64,000 nucleotides of DNA from Nocardiopsis kunsanensis DSM 44524 (GTDB lineage Bacteria; Actinomycetota; Actinomycetes; Streptosporangiales; Streptosporangiaceae). Position 1 is the first letter of the stretch; each line of letters starts with the position of its first letter. The notes beneath the pieces are model-generated. The model did no database searches. It had not been told where the DNA came from and saw only the letters and a program-made list of their open reading frames with translations. The DNA lies in assembly GCF_000340965.1 (NCBI RefSeq), contig NZ_ANAY01000001.1, forward strand, positions 186,001 through 250,000, given 5' to 3'. Of the stretch, positions 55,173 through 64,000 are shown one piece after another. Both the position numbers and the translations under genes were made by a program.

Positions 55173-56764
55173 CCGCCGACCCCCTGCTCCGGATGAGGTC
55201 CATCACCAAGTCGTTCCTCGGCGTGCGTGTCCTGCACGGCGTGGACCTGGACCTGTACCCCGGCGAACTGCACGCGCTCGTCGGCGAGAACGGAGCGGGC
55301 AAGTCGACCCTGATGAAGGTGCTGGCCGGCGTCCACCGCGCCGACGAGGGGACCGTCGAGCTGGACGGCACACCGGTCTCCTTCGACCACCCGGTGCGGG
55401 CACAGCGGGCAGGGGTCGCCACCGTCTTCCAGGAGTTCAACCTCCTGCCCGAACGTACGGTCGCGGGCAACGTCCACCTGGGCCGGGAGATCCGGCGGCG
55501 CGGGCGGGTCGACGTGCGCGCCATGGAACGGGCCACCGGCGACCTGCTCGACGAACTGGGCCTGGAGGGCATCTCCCCCCGGGCCAAGGTGCGGTCGCTG
55601 TCGGTGGCCGAACAGCAGGTGGTGGAGATCGTCAAGGCGTTGTCGCAGGACGCCCGAATCATCTCCATGGACGAACCGACGGCGTCGCTGGCCGACCACG
55701 AGGTCGAGGTGCTCTATCGCCTCATCGGCCGGTTGCGCGAGCGCGACGTGGCGCTGCTGTACGTCTCCCACCGGCTCAAGGAGATCTTCGACCTGGCCAC
55801 CACCATCACGGTGCTCAAGGACGGACAGCGGGTGGACACGGTCGCGGCCGGGGACATCCGGCCCGCCGAGCTGGTCCGCACGATGGTGGGCCGTCCGGTC
55901 TCGCAGGTCTTCCCCGATCGTCTGGAAGCGCGCGGTGAACACGTGGGCAAGGTACGCCTGGACGTGCGCGGGGGCGGCAACGAACAGGTCGACGGTATCG
56001 ACCTGACCGTGCGCGGCGGCGAGATCGTGGGACTGGCCGGGTTGCAGGGGTCGGGCCGCACCGAGATCGCCCGGGCCCTCTTCGGCATGGACCGGTTCAC
56101 CCGCGGCGAGGTCCGCGTGGACGGCCGCCGTGTCGACCCGCGCTCGCCCCGCCGGGCCGTACGCGCGGGCGTGACGCTGGTGAGCGAGGACCGCAAGACC
56201 CAGGGGTTGGCGCTGAACCAGTCGATCCTGGCCAACGGGCGCCTGGCGCTGGACGCGGTCTGGCCTCTGGGCACGCGCCGAAGATCCCGTCGTCTGCCGG
56301 CGATCTTCGGTTCCCTGGAGCTGGTGGCGCGCGGCGGCCACGGTCAGGAGGTGCGGTTCCTCTCCGGCGGCAACCAGCAGAAGGTCGTCCTGGCCAAGTG
56401 GTTGGCGGCCGAGCCGGGTGTGATGGTGCTGGACGAACCCACCCGGGGCATCGACGTGGGCGCCAAGCAGGCCGTGTACCGGCTCATGCGGGAGTTGACC
56501 GCCGAGGGGGTGGCGATCCTGCTCATCTCCTCGGAGCTGCCGGAACTGATCGGGATGTCGGACCGGCTCGTGGTGCTCGACGAGGGGCGTGTGGCCGACG
56601 AGCTGCCGGGCGGTTCCGACGAGGAGGCCGTGATGGCCCTGGCCACCGGGGCCCCGCCGGAGCAGGAGCCCGGTCGCTCCCCCGACCGGCACGGTCCGCA
56701 CTCCTCGGGGGCCGGTCCCGGCGAGAACGGTCCCCGTTCGCAGCACGAGGGGGCCGCACCGTGA
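55169..56764 (+). CDS. Sugar ABC importer ATPase with two nucleotide-binding domains (RbsA-like)
   Basis: This 531-aa protein has two ABC domains. The first has Walker A LVGENGAGKSTLMKVL and signature LSVAEQQVVEIVKAL with MDEPTASL; the second has the degenerate GLAGLQGSGRTEIARALFG loop and LSGGNQQKVVLAKWL with VLDEPTRGID. This is the CUT2 arrangement for ribose, xylose, inositol and similar monosaccharides. A Pro/Gly-rich tail of about 45 residues is unusual. Its stop overlaps the permease start (GTGA). Confidence 0.93.
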   Translation: MTADPLLRMRSITKSFLGVRVLHGVDLDLYPGELHALVGENGAGKSTLMKVLAGVHRADEGTVELDGTPVSFDHPVRAQRAGVATVFQEFNLLPERTVAGNVHLGREIRRRGRVDVRAMERATGDLLDELGLEGISPRAKVRSLSVAEQQVVEIVKALSQDARIISMDEPTASLADHEVEVLYRLIGRLRERDVALLYVSHRLKEIFDLATTITVLKDGQRVDTVAAGDIRPAELVRTMVGRPVSQVFPDRLEARGEHVGKVRLDVRGGGNEQVDGIDLTVRGGEIVGLAGLQGSGRTEIARALFGMDRFTRGEVRVDGRRVDPRSPRRAVRAGVTLVSEDRKTQGLALNQSILANGRLALDAVWPLGTRRRSRRLPAIFGSLELVARGGHGQEVRFLSGGNQQKVVLAKWLAAEPGVMVLDEPTRGIDVGAKQAVYRLMRELTAEGVAILLISSELPELIGMSDRLVVLDEGRVADELPGGSDEEAVMALATGAPPEQEPGRSPDRHGPHSSGAGPGENGPRSQHEGAAP

Positions 56765-57864
56765 ACCGTCCTTCCCTCTCCCCCTCCCTCCTGTCCCCCC
56801 GTTCCCTCCACCGGCGGTTGGGCACCACCGGTCTGGTCTACGCGGCGCTCGTGGTGATCCTCGCCGTGAGTGCGGTACTGGTGTCGGCCCGGGGCGCGAG
56901 CCTGTTCACCACCGCCAACACGGTCGACCTGCTCACCCGCTCCAGCCTGCTGGGGTTCCTGGCGGTCGGGATGACCCTGGTGATCCTGTGCCGGTCCCTG
57001 GACCTGTCGGTGGGGTACGTGGCGGCTCTGTCCACGGTGGTGGCGGCCACGGTGATGGCGGGCGATCCCGGACGGATGCTGCTGGGTGTGGGCTCTGCCC
57101 TGGGCGTGTGCGCGCTCGTCGGTCTGGCCAACGGGCTCGTCGTGACCAAGCTCCGGGTCAATCCGTTCATCGCGACCCTGGGCATGGGGCTGGTCGTCAA
57201 GGGATACCTGGACACGAACTTCCAGGGCCCGGCCGGCGAGATACCGGCGGCGTTCCAGACGCTCGGTTACGCGCGCCTCGGCCTGCTTCCGGTGTCGACG
57301 GTCGTGATGCTCGTGCTGGCCGTGGCCGCGGTCTGGATGCTGGCCCGTACCCGTCTGGGCCACCACATGTACGCGGTCGGGGGCGACGCCGAGGTCGCGC
57401 GGCTCTCCGGGGTGCGGGTGGCCACACCCGTGGTGACGGCACACGTGCTCTGTTCGGTCCTGGCCGGTGTGGCGGGCCTGCTGCTGGCAGCCCGTTTCGG
57501 TACCGGGAACGCGCTGGTCTACGACAGCGGCTACGAGCTGGAGGCCATCGCGGCGGTCGTCCTGGGCGGCACCTATCTCCTCGGCGGCCGCGGGGGTGTG
57601 GCCGGGACGATCGCGGGTGTGCTGATCCTGGCCACGCTCGACACGGTCTTCAACGTCCTGGCGGTGGACCCCTTCGTCAAGGACGTGCTGCGCGGCACGA
57701 TCGTCATCGCCGCGGTGGCCCTCTACGCCCGCGGCCAGTCGTCCCGGGCCGCGGTCCGGGTGCGTTTCCCCTCGGGCGGCCCGCCACCGCCGGAGGCCGC
57801 CCCCGATCCGCCCGGCGGTGGCGGACCACGCGATCCCGAGCCCGCAGTGGGAGGTGCACGATGA
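56761..57864 (+). CDS. CUT2 sugar ABC permease 1
   Basis: This 367-aa membrane protein has about nine hydrophobic segments and RbsC-type motifs (LVILCRSLDLSVGYVAALST, VTKLRVNPFIATLGMGLVVK, AVVLGGTYLLGGRGGVAGTI). The C-terminal 40 residues are a Pro/Gly tail. It is translationally coupled to both neighbours and pairs with the second permease. Confidence 0.92.
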   Translation: MNRPSLSPSLLSPRSLHRRLGTTGLVYAALVVILAVSAVLVSARGASLFTTANTVDLLTRSSLLGFLAVGMTLVILCRSLDLSVGYVAALSTVVAATVMAGDPGRMLLGVGSALGVCALVGLANGLVVTKLRVNPFIATLGMGLVVKGYLDTNFQGPAGEIPAAFQTLGYARLGLLPVSTVVMLVLAVAAVWMLARTRLGHHMYAVGGDAEVARLSGVRVATPVVTAHVLCSVLAGVAGLLLAARFGTGNALVYDSGYELEAIAAVVLGGTYLLGGRGGVAGTIAGVLILATLDTVFNVLAVDPFVKDVLRGTIVIAAVALYARGQSSRAAVRVRFPSGGPPPPEAAPDPPGGGGPRDPEPAVGGAR

Positions 57865-58922
57865 GTACGGATCGCACCGGTCCGAAGCACGCGGGGCCGC
57901 GCCGCGGCCCGTGGTCCTTCCTGTCGGGCGGCACGGGCACGGTCGCCCTGCTGCTGGTGGTGGTCTTCGCGGTCATCGCCACCCAGAACCCGTCGTTCTT
58001 CGAAGGCCCGCCGCTGATGTCCTTCGCCCGTATGGCGGCGCCGCTGGTGCTGTTGGCGGTCGGCCAGTACTTCGTGATCGTCTCCGGGGAGTTCGACCTG
58101 TCGGTGGGTTCACTCGTGGGTGCCCAGGTGGTCGTCGCCGCCCGGCTGATCGACGGCGACGAGGCCATGACCCTGCCGGTGATGGGGCTGATGGTCGCCT
58201 TCGGCCTGGTCGTGGGCCTGTTCAACGGGCTGGTCACGACGGTACTGAAGGTGCCCTCGATCATCACCACGCTCGGCACGATGCTGATCCTGTTCGGAGC
58301 GGTGCGGTACTGGACGGGCGGTGCGCCCACCGGTGCGCTCTCGGAGTCCTTCCGGCTCCCGGGCCGGGGCGGCATCGAGGGCGTCCCCTACCTGGGGCAG
58401 CTCCCCTACGCGCTGATCATCGCTGCCGTGGCCGCGGCCGCGGCGGTCTGGCTCATGCGCTCCCCCTACGGCCGCTGCCTCATGGCTGTCGGCGACAACG
58501 ACGTCGCGGCCGCGTTCTCGGGGGTGCGGGTGTGGCGGGTGCGCACTGCGGCCTTCGTCCTGTCCGGGCTCATGGCTTCCGTGGCCGCCGTACTCATCGG
58601 CGGGTTCTCGGGGGTGACCGCACAGGTCGGGGAGGGTCTGGAGTTCACCGCCATCACCGCCGTGGTGCTCGGCGGCGTGCTCCTGGGCGGCGGACGCGGA
58701 ACAGTCGTTGCCGCCGTCCTGGGAGCGCTCTCCCTGGAGGCCCTGTTCACCCTGTTCACCCAGCTCTACCTGCCGGCGACGATCCAGCCGACCGTGCAGG
58801 GGCTCATCATCATCGCCGCCGTCGCCTACGCCTCGCGCCGCGGCGACCTGCGACTACCGGAACGCCTGAGACGGCGGACCGGTCCCCCCACCGAGCGCCC
58901 GCTCGGCACTTCGAGGAGGTAA
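57861..58922 (+). CDS. CUT2 sugar ABC permease 2
   Basis: This 353-aa permease has RbsC-type motifs (YFVIVSGEFDLSVGSLVGAQ, VLKVPSIITTLGTMLILFGA, AVVLGGVLLGGGRGTVVAAV). ATG 57861 overlaps the upstream stop. Having two different permeases rather than one suggests a heterodimeric channel. Confidence 0.92.
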   Translation: MSTDRTGPKHAGPRRGPWSFLSGGTGTVALLLVVVFAVIATQNPSFFEGPPLMSFARMAAPLVLLAVGQYFVIVSGEFDLSVGSLVGAQVVVAARLIDGDEAMTLPVMGLMVAFGLVVGLFNGLVTTVLKVPSIITTLGTMLILFGAVRYWTGGAPTGALSESFRLPGRGGIEGVPYLGQLPYALIIAAVAAAAAVWLMRSPYGRCLMAVGDNDVAAAFSGVRVWRVRTAAFVLSGLMASVAAVLIGGFSGVTAQVGEGLEFTAITAVVLGGVLLGGGRGTVVAAVLGALSLEALFTLFTQLYLPATIQPTVQGLIIIAAVAYASRRGDLRLPERLRRRTGPPTERPLGTSRR

Positions 58923-58927
58923 CTACC

Positions 58928-60127
58928 ATGCACGTCCCCCGCGTGCTGTTGGCCGGCGCCGCCGGCCTGGCCCTCGTCCTGTCCGCCTGTACCACCGACG
59001 CTCCGGACGGCTCCGCCGACGGCAACGGTGCGGATCTGACCCCCGAGGAGGAATGGTTCGACCAGGAGGAGTTCGACCGCCAGCTCGCCCAGCGCGACAT
59101 CGAGCCGGAGGGTCCCGAGGACGAACCCTGGCTCCAGGCGATCGAACCGGAATGGGTCGACACCTCGGAGTGGGAGTCCGACGCCCCCGAGGACGCCACG
59201 GTCTGTTTCTCCAACGCCTCGGTGTCCAACCCCTGGCGCGTCACCGGTTTCATCACCATGGAGCAACAGGTGGAGGAGTTGCAGGAGGCCGGTGAGATCG
59301 GGGACTTCCAGGTCTCCGACGCAGCGGACGACGACAACCAGCAGATCTCCGACATCCAGGCGTTCGTGGACTCCGGTGACTGCGACACGATCATCATCTC
59401 CCCGTCGACGACCGCGACCATGACCCCGGCGGTGGAGACCGCGTGCGAGAGCGGGGTGCCGGTCATCGTCTTCGACCGCGGTGTGAACACCGACTGCGCG
59501 GTCACGTTCATCCACCCGATCGGCGGTTACGCCAACGGTGCCGACTCGGCCGAGTTCCTCGTCGACAACCTGGAACCGGGCTCACGGGTCCTGGCCCTGC
59601 GGATCCTGCCGGGCGTGGACTCGCTCGAGCACCGCTGGGCGGCGGCCCAGACCATCTTCGACGACAGCGAACTGGACATCATCGGCTACGAGTTCACCGA
59701 GGGTGACGGCGCCCAGATCAAGGACCTGGTCTCCCAGCACCTGCAGCGCGGCGCGGTCGACGGTGTCTGGATGGACGCCGGCGACGGGGCCGTGGCGGGC
59801 CTGGAGGCGTTCGAGGACGCCGGCCAGGACTACCCGGTCGTCTCGGGCGAGGACGAGCTGAGCTTCATGCGCAAGTGGCAGGAGGAGGACCTGACAGCGA
59901 TCGCCCCGGTCTACTCCAACTTCCAGTGGCGCACCCCGGTCCTGGCCGCAAGCATGATCCTGCGGGGCGAGGAGGTTCCCCAGGAGTGGGTGCTGCCGCA
60001 GGAGCCGGTCACCGAGGACGAGCGCGACGAGCTGCTCGAGGTCAACTCCGGGATGCCGTCCCTGCACTACGCCCGCTTCGGCGGCCAGGACCTGCCCGGT
60101 TTCCCCGAGGCGTGGGAGGACCGCTGA
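58928..60127 (+). CDS. Periplasmic-type sugar-binding lipoprotein
   Basis: This 399-aa type-1 periplasmic-binding-fold protein has lipobox VLSAC (C21) and an acidic linker (about 22-85), then TVCFSNASVSNPWRVTGFIT, SDIQAFVDSGDCDTIIISPS and VPVIVFDRGVNTDCAVTFIH. GAGGAGG lies before the start. It delivers sugar to the CUT2 importer. Its stop is followed at once by the isomerase start. Confidence 0.9.
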   Translation: MHVPRVLLAGAAGLALVLSACTTDAPDGSADGNGADLTPEEEWFDQEEFDRQLAQRDIEPEGPEDEPWLQAIEPEWVDTSEWESDAPEDATVCFSNASVSNPWRVTGFITMEQQVEELQEAGEIGDFQVSDAADDDNQQISDIQAFVDSGDCDTIIISPSTTATMTPAVETACESGVPVIVFDRGVNTDCAVTFIHPIGGYANGADSAEFLVDNLEPGSRVLALRILPGVDSLEHRWAAAQTIFDDSELDIIGYEFTEGDGAQIKDLVSQHLQRGAVDGVWMDAGDGAVAGLEAFEDAGQDYPVVSGEDELSFMRKWQEEDLTAIAPVYSNFQWRTPVLAASMILRGEEVPQEWVLPQEPVTEDERDELLEVNSGMPSLHYARFGGQDLPGFPEAWEDR

Positions 60128-61054
60128 GTGGAACGCGCGCTGGGGATCAACACCTGGGTGTGGACGTCGCCGCTGACCGACGCCGCGCTGGAGCAGCTGG
60201 CGCCGCGCGTGGCCGAATGGGGCTTCGACACGATCGAGCTGCCGGTCGAGAACGCCGGCGACTGGGATCCCCGGCGCGCCCGTGCCCTGCTCGACGGTCT
60301 GGGGCTGTCGGCGACGGTGGTCCTGGTGATGGGCCCGGGCCGCGAGCTGGTGTTCACCGGCGCCGGAACCCGGAACGCGACCCGGGACTACCTGAAGCAG
60401 GTGGTGGACGCGGCGGAAACGGTGGGCTCACCGGTCGTCGCGGGGCCGGCCTACACCTCGGTGGGGCGCACGTGGCGCCTGTCGGCCGACGAGCGCGCGG
60501 CTCTGCCCGAGGAGCTGGCCGAGGCCCTGTCCCCCGTGGTCGAGCACGCCTCGGCCGCGGGGGTGGCGGTGGCGGTGGAGCCGTTGAACCGGTACGAGAC
60601 CAGTGTGTTGAACACCGTCGACCAGGCGGTGGAGGCGTTGGCGGGGCTGCCGCGTGAGCACTGCGGGCTGGCGTTGGACCTCTACCACCTGAACATCGAG
60701 GAAAAGGACATCGCCAATGCGATCGAGCGCGCGTCCGGAATACTCAAGCATGTCCAGGTCTGTGCGAATGATCGCGGGGCCCCCGGGGCCGATCACCTGC
60801 AATGGTCACGGATCGTGTCCGCATTGGACGAAACAGGTTACTCAGGTCCCCTAGTCATCGAATCCTTCACTTCTGACAATGCCAGCATCGCCGCGGCCGC
60901 GTCCGTATGGCGGCCCCTGGCCGCCACCCAGGACGCGCTCGCGGTCGACGGCCTGGCGTTCCTGAGAGGGCTGCACCGGCCGGCCTCCGCCGACGGCGGG
61001 GGCGGCGGCGCACCCGATGTCCCTGCCCCGACGAGAGGAGCCCCTGTGGACTGA
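60128..61054 (+). CDS. Sugar phosphate isomerase/epimerase (TIM barrel, AP-endonuclease-2 fold)
   Basis: This 308-aa protein has the xylose-isomerase-like barrel of D-psicose/tagatose 3-epimerases: ALGINTWVWTSPLTDAALEQ, GVAVAVEPLNRYETSVLNTV with the metal glutamate, LALDLYHLNIEEKDI with the metal Asp/His, HVQVCANDRG and PLVIESFTSDN. GTG 60128 starts directly after the upstream TGA. It would epimerise or isomerise the imported sugar or its keto form. Confidence 0.88.
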   Translation: MERALGINTWVWTSPLTDAALEQLAPRVAEWGFDTIELPVENAGDWDPRRARALLDGLGLSATVVLVMGPGRELVFTGAGTRNATRDYLKQVVDAAETVGSPVVAGPAYTSVGRTWRLSADERAALPEELAEALSPVVEHASAAGVAVAVEPLNRYETSVLNTVDQAVEALAGLPREHCGLALDLYHLNIEEKDIANAIERASGILKHVQVCANDRGAPGADHLQWSRIVSALDETGYSGPLVIESFTSDNASIAAAASVWRPLAATQDALAVDGLAFLRGLHRPASADGGGGGAPDVPAPTRGAPVD

Positions 61055-61156
61055 TGTGCCGATGAGGCGGGCCTGCCCCGTTTCCCGACCCTGATAGCAG
61101 GACACCCCCGACCACCCCGGTCGCAGCCATGCCGGGCCCGTCCCGGCCGACCGGAA

Positions 61157-61210
61157 GGACTTGTCCGGTGGATGCCCTCCACCGGAGGACGGTCCCCGTC
61201 GAGCAAGTCC
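61157..61210. terminator. Two-stage stem-loop between isomerase and ThuA genes
   Basis: An inner perfect hairpin TCCGGTGGA-tgccc-TCCACCGGA (61164-61186) sits inside an outer pair GGACTTG (61157-61163) and CAAGTCC (61204-61210). It could end the transport operon or act in the leader of the next gene. The rest of the 229-nt gap has no gene. Confidence 0.55.
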
Positions 61211-61283
61211 CCGTCCCTGCCGTCGGCGCCGGCACGCCGTACGGAACACATCGACTCACTCCCACCCCCAGGTGAGGTGCTGC

Positions 61284-64000
61284 ATGTTCCACAGACCGTT
61301 ACTACGACTGGGCGCACTGGTGTCCGGGCTCGCGTTGGCCATGGGGCTGACCGCGCCCGTGGCCCACGCACAGGAGGAGGACGAACAGGGGTCGTTCCAC
61401 GCCCTGATCTTCTCCAAGACCGCAGGTTTCCGGCACGACTCGATCCCCCACGGCGTCTCCCTCATCGAGGAACTGGCCGACGAACACGGGTTCACCACCG
61501 AGCACACCGAGGACTCATCGGTCTTCAACGAGGAGGACCTGGCCGAGTTCGACGCCGTCATCTGGCTCTCGACCACCGGCGACGTGCTCAACGAGGAGGA
61601 GCAGTCCGCCTTCGAGAGCTACGTCCAGGACGGCGGCGGTTTCACGGGTGTGCACGCCGCCTCCGACACCGAGTACGAGTGGGACTGGTACGGCGACCTC
61701 GTCGGCGCCTACTTCTCCAGCCATCCGCCCGGCACCCAGGACGCCGAGGTGATGGTCAACGACCGTGTGCACCCCTCCACCGAAGGGTTGCCGGCCCGGT
61801 GGGACCGCCACGACGAGTGGTACGACTTCGACCTGTCCCCGCGCGGTGACGTGCACGTCCTGGCGGGGCTGGACGAGAGCTCCTACGAGGACGAGGTCGA
61901 TCCCGCCGGACAGATGGGGTGGGACCACCCCACCGCCTGGTGCCAGAACTTCGACGGCGGCCGTTCCTGGTACACCGGCGGCGGCCACACCGTCGACTCC
62001 TTCTCCGAACCCGAGTTCACCGAACACCTGCTCGGCGGGATCCAGTGGGCGGCCGGCGCGGTCGAGGGCGACTGCGGCGCCACCCAGTGGGACAACTTCG
62101 AGAAGGTCACGTTGGCCCAGGGCGAGGAGCAGATGGGCGAGCCCATGGGTCTGGCGGTGCTGCCGGACGGCCGTGCACTGCACACCACCCGCGACGGCGA
62201 AGTGAGCCTGTGGGACCCCGAGACCCACGCCACCGAGGTCATCGCCGAGATCCCCGTCTACAACCACGACGAGGACGGACTCCAGGGCGTGGCCGTGGAC
62301 CCCGGCTTCGAGGAGAACGGCTGGGTCTACACCTACTACGCGCCACAGGTCGAGGGGGTCCCGCCGGGTGAAGCGCCCTCCGACGGCGAACCCGGGGACT
62401 TCGAACCCTACGAGGCGCACAACAACCTCTCCCGGTTCCAGCTGGTGGAGGGCGAGGACGGCCCGAGCCTGGACCTGGACAGCGAACAGGTCGTCATGGA
62501 GGTCGGTACCGACCGCGGCATGTGCTGCCACGTGGGCGGCGACATCGACTTCGACGCCGAGGGCAACCTGTACCTGGCCACGGGCGACGACACGAACCCG
62601 TTCGAGTCCGACGGGTACGCGCCCATCGACGAGCGCGGGGACCGCAACCCCGTCTTCGACGCCCAGCGCACCTCCGGCAACACCAACGACCTGCGCGGCA
62701 AGCTGCTCCGGATCTCGGTCAACGAGGACGGCAGCTACGAGATCCCCGACGGCAACCTCTTCCCGACCGAGGAGTACGGCGAGGAGCAGACCCGCCCGGA
62801 GATCTACGCGATGGGCCTGCGCAACCCGTTCCGGTTCTCCGTCGACCAGCAGGACGGCACCGTCTACCTGGGCGACTACGGCCCCGACGCGCAGGAGGCC
62901 GACCCCGAGCGCGGTCCGCAGAACACGGTCTCCTGGCACGCCATCGACGAACCGGCCAACATCGGGTGGCCGTACTGCATCGGCGACAACTCCCCCTACA
63001 TCGACTACGACTTCGAGGAGGACGCCTCCGGGGAAGCCTTCGACTGCGCCGCTCCGGTCAACGACTCCCCGAACAACACCGGGCTGACCGAACTGCCCCC
63101 GGTCACCCCCGCGATGCTCTGGTACAACTACGACGAGTCCGAGGAGTTCCCGCACCTGGGCGAGGGTGGCGGTTCCCCCATGGGCGGTCCGGCCTACCGG
63201 TTCGATCCCGAGCTGGAGTCCGAGACCAAGTGGCCCGAGTACTACGACGGCATCCCGCTGATGTACGAGTGGGACCGCAAGTGGATCAAGCAGATCCACC
63301 GTGACGACGAGGGCGAGCTCCTCGACATCACCGAGACGGTCGACGACATCGACCTGGCCAACCCCATGGACATGGAGTTCGGCCCGGACGGGTCACTGTA
63401 CGTGCTGGAGTACGGCTCCGGTTACTTCGGCGGCGCGCCCGACTCGGCGCTCTCACGCATCGACTACACGGGCTCGGGCAGCAGCCCCGTGGCCGACCTG
63501 GAGAGCAGCACCTCCTCCGGCCCGGCCCCTCTCGAGGTCGAGTTCTCCGCCGAGGGGTCCGAGCACCCCGGCGGCCTGGACATGACCTACGAGTGGGACT
63601 TCGGGGACGGCACCGCCTCCGACGGGATCGCCCCCACCCACACCTACGAGGAGGAGGGCCAGTACACGGTCGTGCTGACCGTGACCGACGAGCTCGGTGC
63701 CACCGGCACGGCCACGACCACCGTGACCGTCGGCAACACCCGGCCCGACGTCTCCTTCGACACCCCGCAGGACGGCCAGTACTTCCACTGGGGCGACGAG
63801 ATCCCCTTCGAGGTCTCCGTGGAGGACCCCGAGGACGGCTCGATCGGCGACGGCATCGACTGCGAGGACGTCGAGGTCACCTCGTCGCTGGGCCACGACG
63901 CGCACGCGCACCCGTGGACCCAGTACGACTCCTGCGAGGGCACCACACAGACCGAGACCGACGGCGGCCACGGCGCCGACATGAACATCTTCTGGGTGCT
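61284..64000 (+). CDS. Secreted ThuA - glucose/sorbosone dehydrogenase - PKD protein (partial, runs off window end)
   Basis: At least 905 codons are open from ATG 61284 (GAGGTG 6 nt upstream). A signal peptide ends near AHA-QEED. A ThuA-like domain follows (about 38-255: ALIFSKTAGFRHDSIPHGVS, GGFTGVHAASDTEYEWDWYG), then a glucose/sorbosone dehydrogenase beta-propeller (about 270-725: EPMGLAVLPDGRALHTTRDG, GLRNPFRFSVDQQDGTVYLG, IGWPYC), then a PKD domain (about 733-815: YEWDFGDGTASDG, THTYEEEGQYTVVLTV), then a further beta domain that is cut off. It would act outside the cell on a sugar or glycan near the importer. Carbohydrate-binding modules probably follow beyond the window. Confidence 0.88.
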   Translation, partial: MFHRPLLRLGALVSGLALAMGLTAPVAHAQEEDEQGSFHALIFSKTAGFRHDSIPHGVSLIEELADEHGFTTEHTEDSSVFNEEDLAEFDAVIWLSTTGDVLNEEEQSAFESYVQDGGGFTGVHAASDTEYEWDWYGDLVGAYFSSHPPGTQDAEVMVNDRVHPSTEGLPARWDRHDEWYDFDLSPRGDVHVLAGLDESSYEDEVDPAGQMGWDHPTAWCQNFDGGRSWYTGGGHTVDSFSEPEFTEHLLGGIQWAAGAVEGDCGATQWDNFEKVTLAQGEEQMGEPMGLAVLPDGRALHTTRDGEVSLWDPETHATEVIAEIPVYNHDEDGLQGVAVDPGFEENGWVYTYYAPQVEGVPPGEAPSDGEPGDFEPYEAHNNLSRFQLVEGEDGPSLDLDSEQVVMEVGTDRGMCCHVGGDIDFDAEGNLYLATGDDTNPFESDGYAPIDERGDRNPVFDAQRTSGNTNDLRGKLLRISVNEDGSYEIPDGNLFPTEEYGEEQTRPEIYAMGLRNPFRFSVDQQDGTVYLGDYGPDAQEADPERGPQNTVSWHAIDEPANIGWPYCIGDNSPYIDYDFEEDASGEAFDCAAPVNDSPNNTGLTELPPVTPAMLWYNYDESEEFPHLGEGGGSPMGGPAYRFDPELESETKWPEYYDGIPLMYEWDRKWIKQIHRDDEGELLDITETVDDIDLANPMDMEFGPDGSLYVLEYGSGYFGGAPDSALSRIDYTGSGSSPVADLESSTSSGPAPLEVEFSAEGSEHPGGLDMTYEWDFGDGTASDGIAPTHTYEEEGQYTVVLTVTDELGATGTATTTVTVGNTRPDVSFDTPQDGQYFHWGDEIPFEVSVEDPEDGSIGDGIDCEDVEVTSSLGHDAHAHPWTQYDSCEGTTQTETDGGHGADMNIFWV

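Noticed and set aside
61515..63299. Long minus-strand frame opposite the ThuA-dehydrogenase gene
   Set aside because: The plus strand encodes recognisable ThuA, sugar dehydrogenase and PKD domains. The minus frame has no motifs.

Overview
The window is about 70% GC, densely coded, and rich in GTG/TTG starts and 4-bp start/stop overlaps. The conserved block alr-tsaE-tsaB-rimI-tsaD ... groES-groEL ... shbA-guaB-guaB3 ... guaA, a CIRCE element before groES, a large Ser/Thr kinase and NarL-type two-component/ABC modules point to a filamentous actinomycete. A Nocardiopsis/Streptomonospora-like member of Nocardiopsaceae is my best guess; the species is not identifiable from the window alone.

Layout. 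1-6.8 kb is a sugar-alcohol catabolic locus: a SorC regulator with a split transketolase on the minus strand, divergent from an operon of Zn-dehydrogenase, binding lipoprotein and two ABC permeases, with no ATPase gene. 6.9-12.9 kb holds ispE, a membrane Ser/Thr kinase, guaA and galE. 13.0-17.5 kb is a histidine kinase, response regulator and three-gene ABC exporter of the peptide-immunity type. 17.6-21.0 kb is an accessory patch: an orphan lasso-peptide precursor, a frameshifted small membrane gene, a spermidine-synthase-like protein, a nuclease remnant, a SAM methyltransferase and a ~526-bp imperfect inverted repeat. 21.0-29.1 kb carries a TAXI-type TRAP transporter with DUF1850 protein, a second TAXI protein and an OmpR-type two-component system. 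29.2-41.8 kb is mostly housekeeping (glpD, lytic transglycosylase, guaB3, guaB, shbA, groEL, groES, a THUMP-like methyltransferase, a 690-aa coiled-coil protein). 41.8-44.5 kb is a graveyard of mobile elements: Rpn-like remnant, IS200/IS605 tnpB/tnpA remnants and an internally deleted IS1182-like element with recognisable ends. 44.7-52.6 kb returns to core genes (aconitase, quinone reductase, t6A genes, alanine racemase). 52.7-64 kb is a ROK-controlled sugar locus: Gfo/Idh/MocA dehydrogenase, RbsA-type ATPase, two permeases, binding lipoprotein, TIM-barrel isomerase and a secreted ThuA-sugar dehydrogenase-PKD protein that runs off the window.

How the parts work together. Three import systems (sugar-alcohol ABC, TAXI-TRAP, RbsA-type ABC) each sit beside a dedicated regulator (SorC, two-component system, ROK), and for each I see candidate operator or mirrored promoter sequences. 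The guaB/guaB3/guaA set makes GMP, the tsaE/B/D set makes tRNA t6A, and shbA is expected to drive the principal sigma-factor gene.

The most unusual items are the orphan lasso precursor (17860-17985) next to a putative peptide-immunity module, the giant inverted repeat at 20.4-20.9 kb, a 12-bp motif repeated before the kinase and ABC genes at 13-15 kb, mirrored -10 regions between the two TAXI genes, and the loss of whiD/bldM from the usual groEL-shbA interval. No tRNA, rRNA or CRISPR array was seen.
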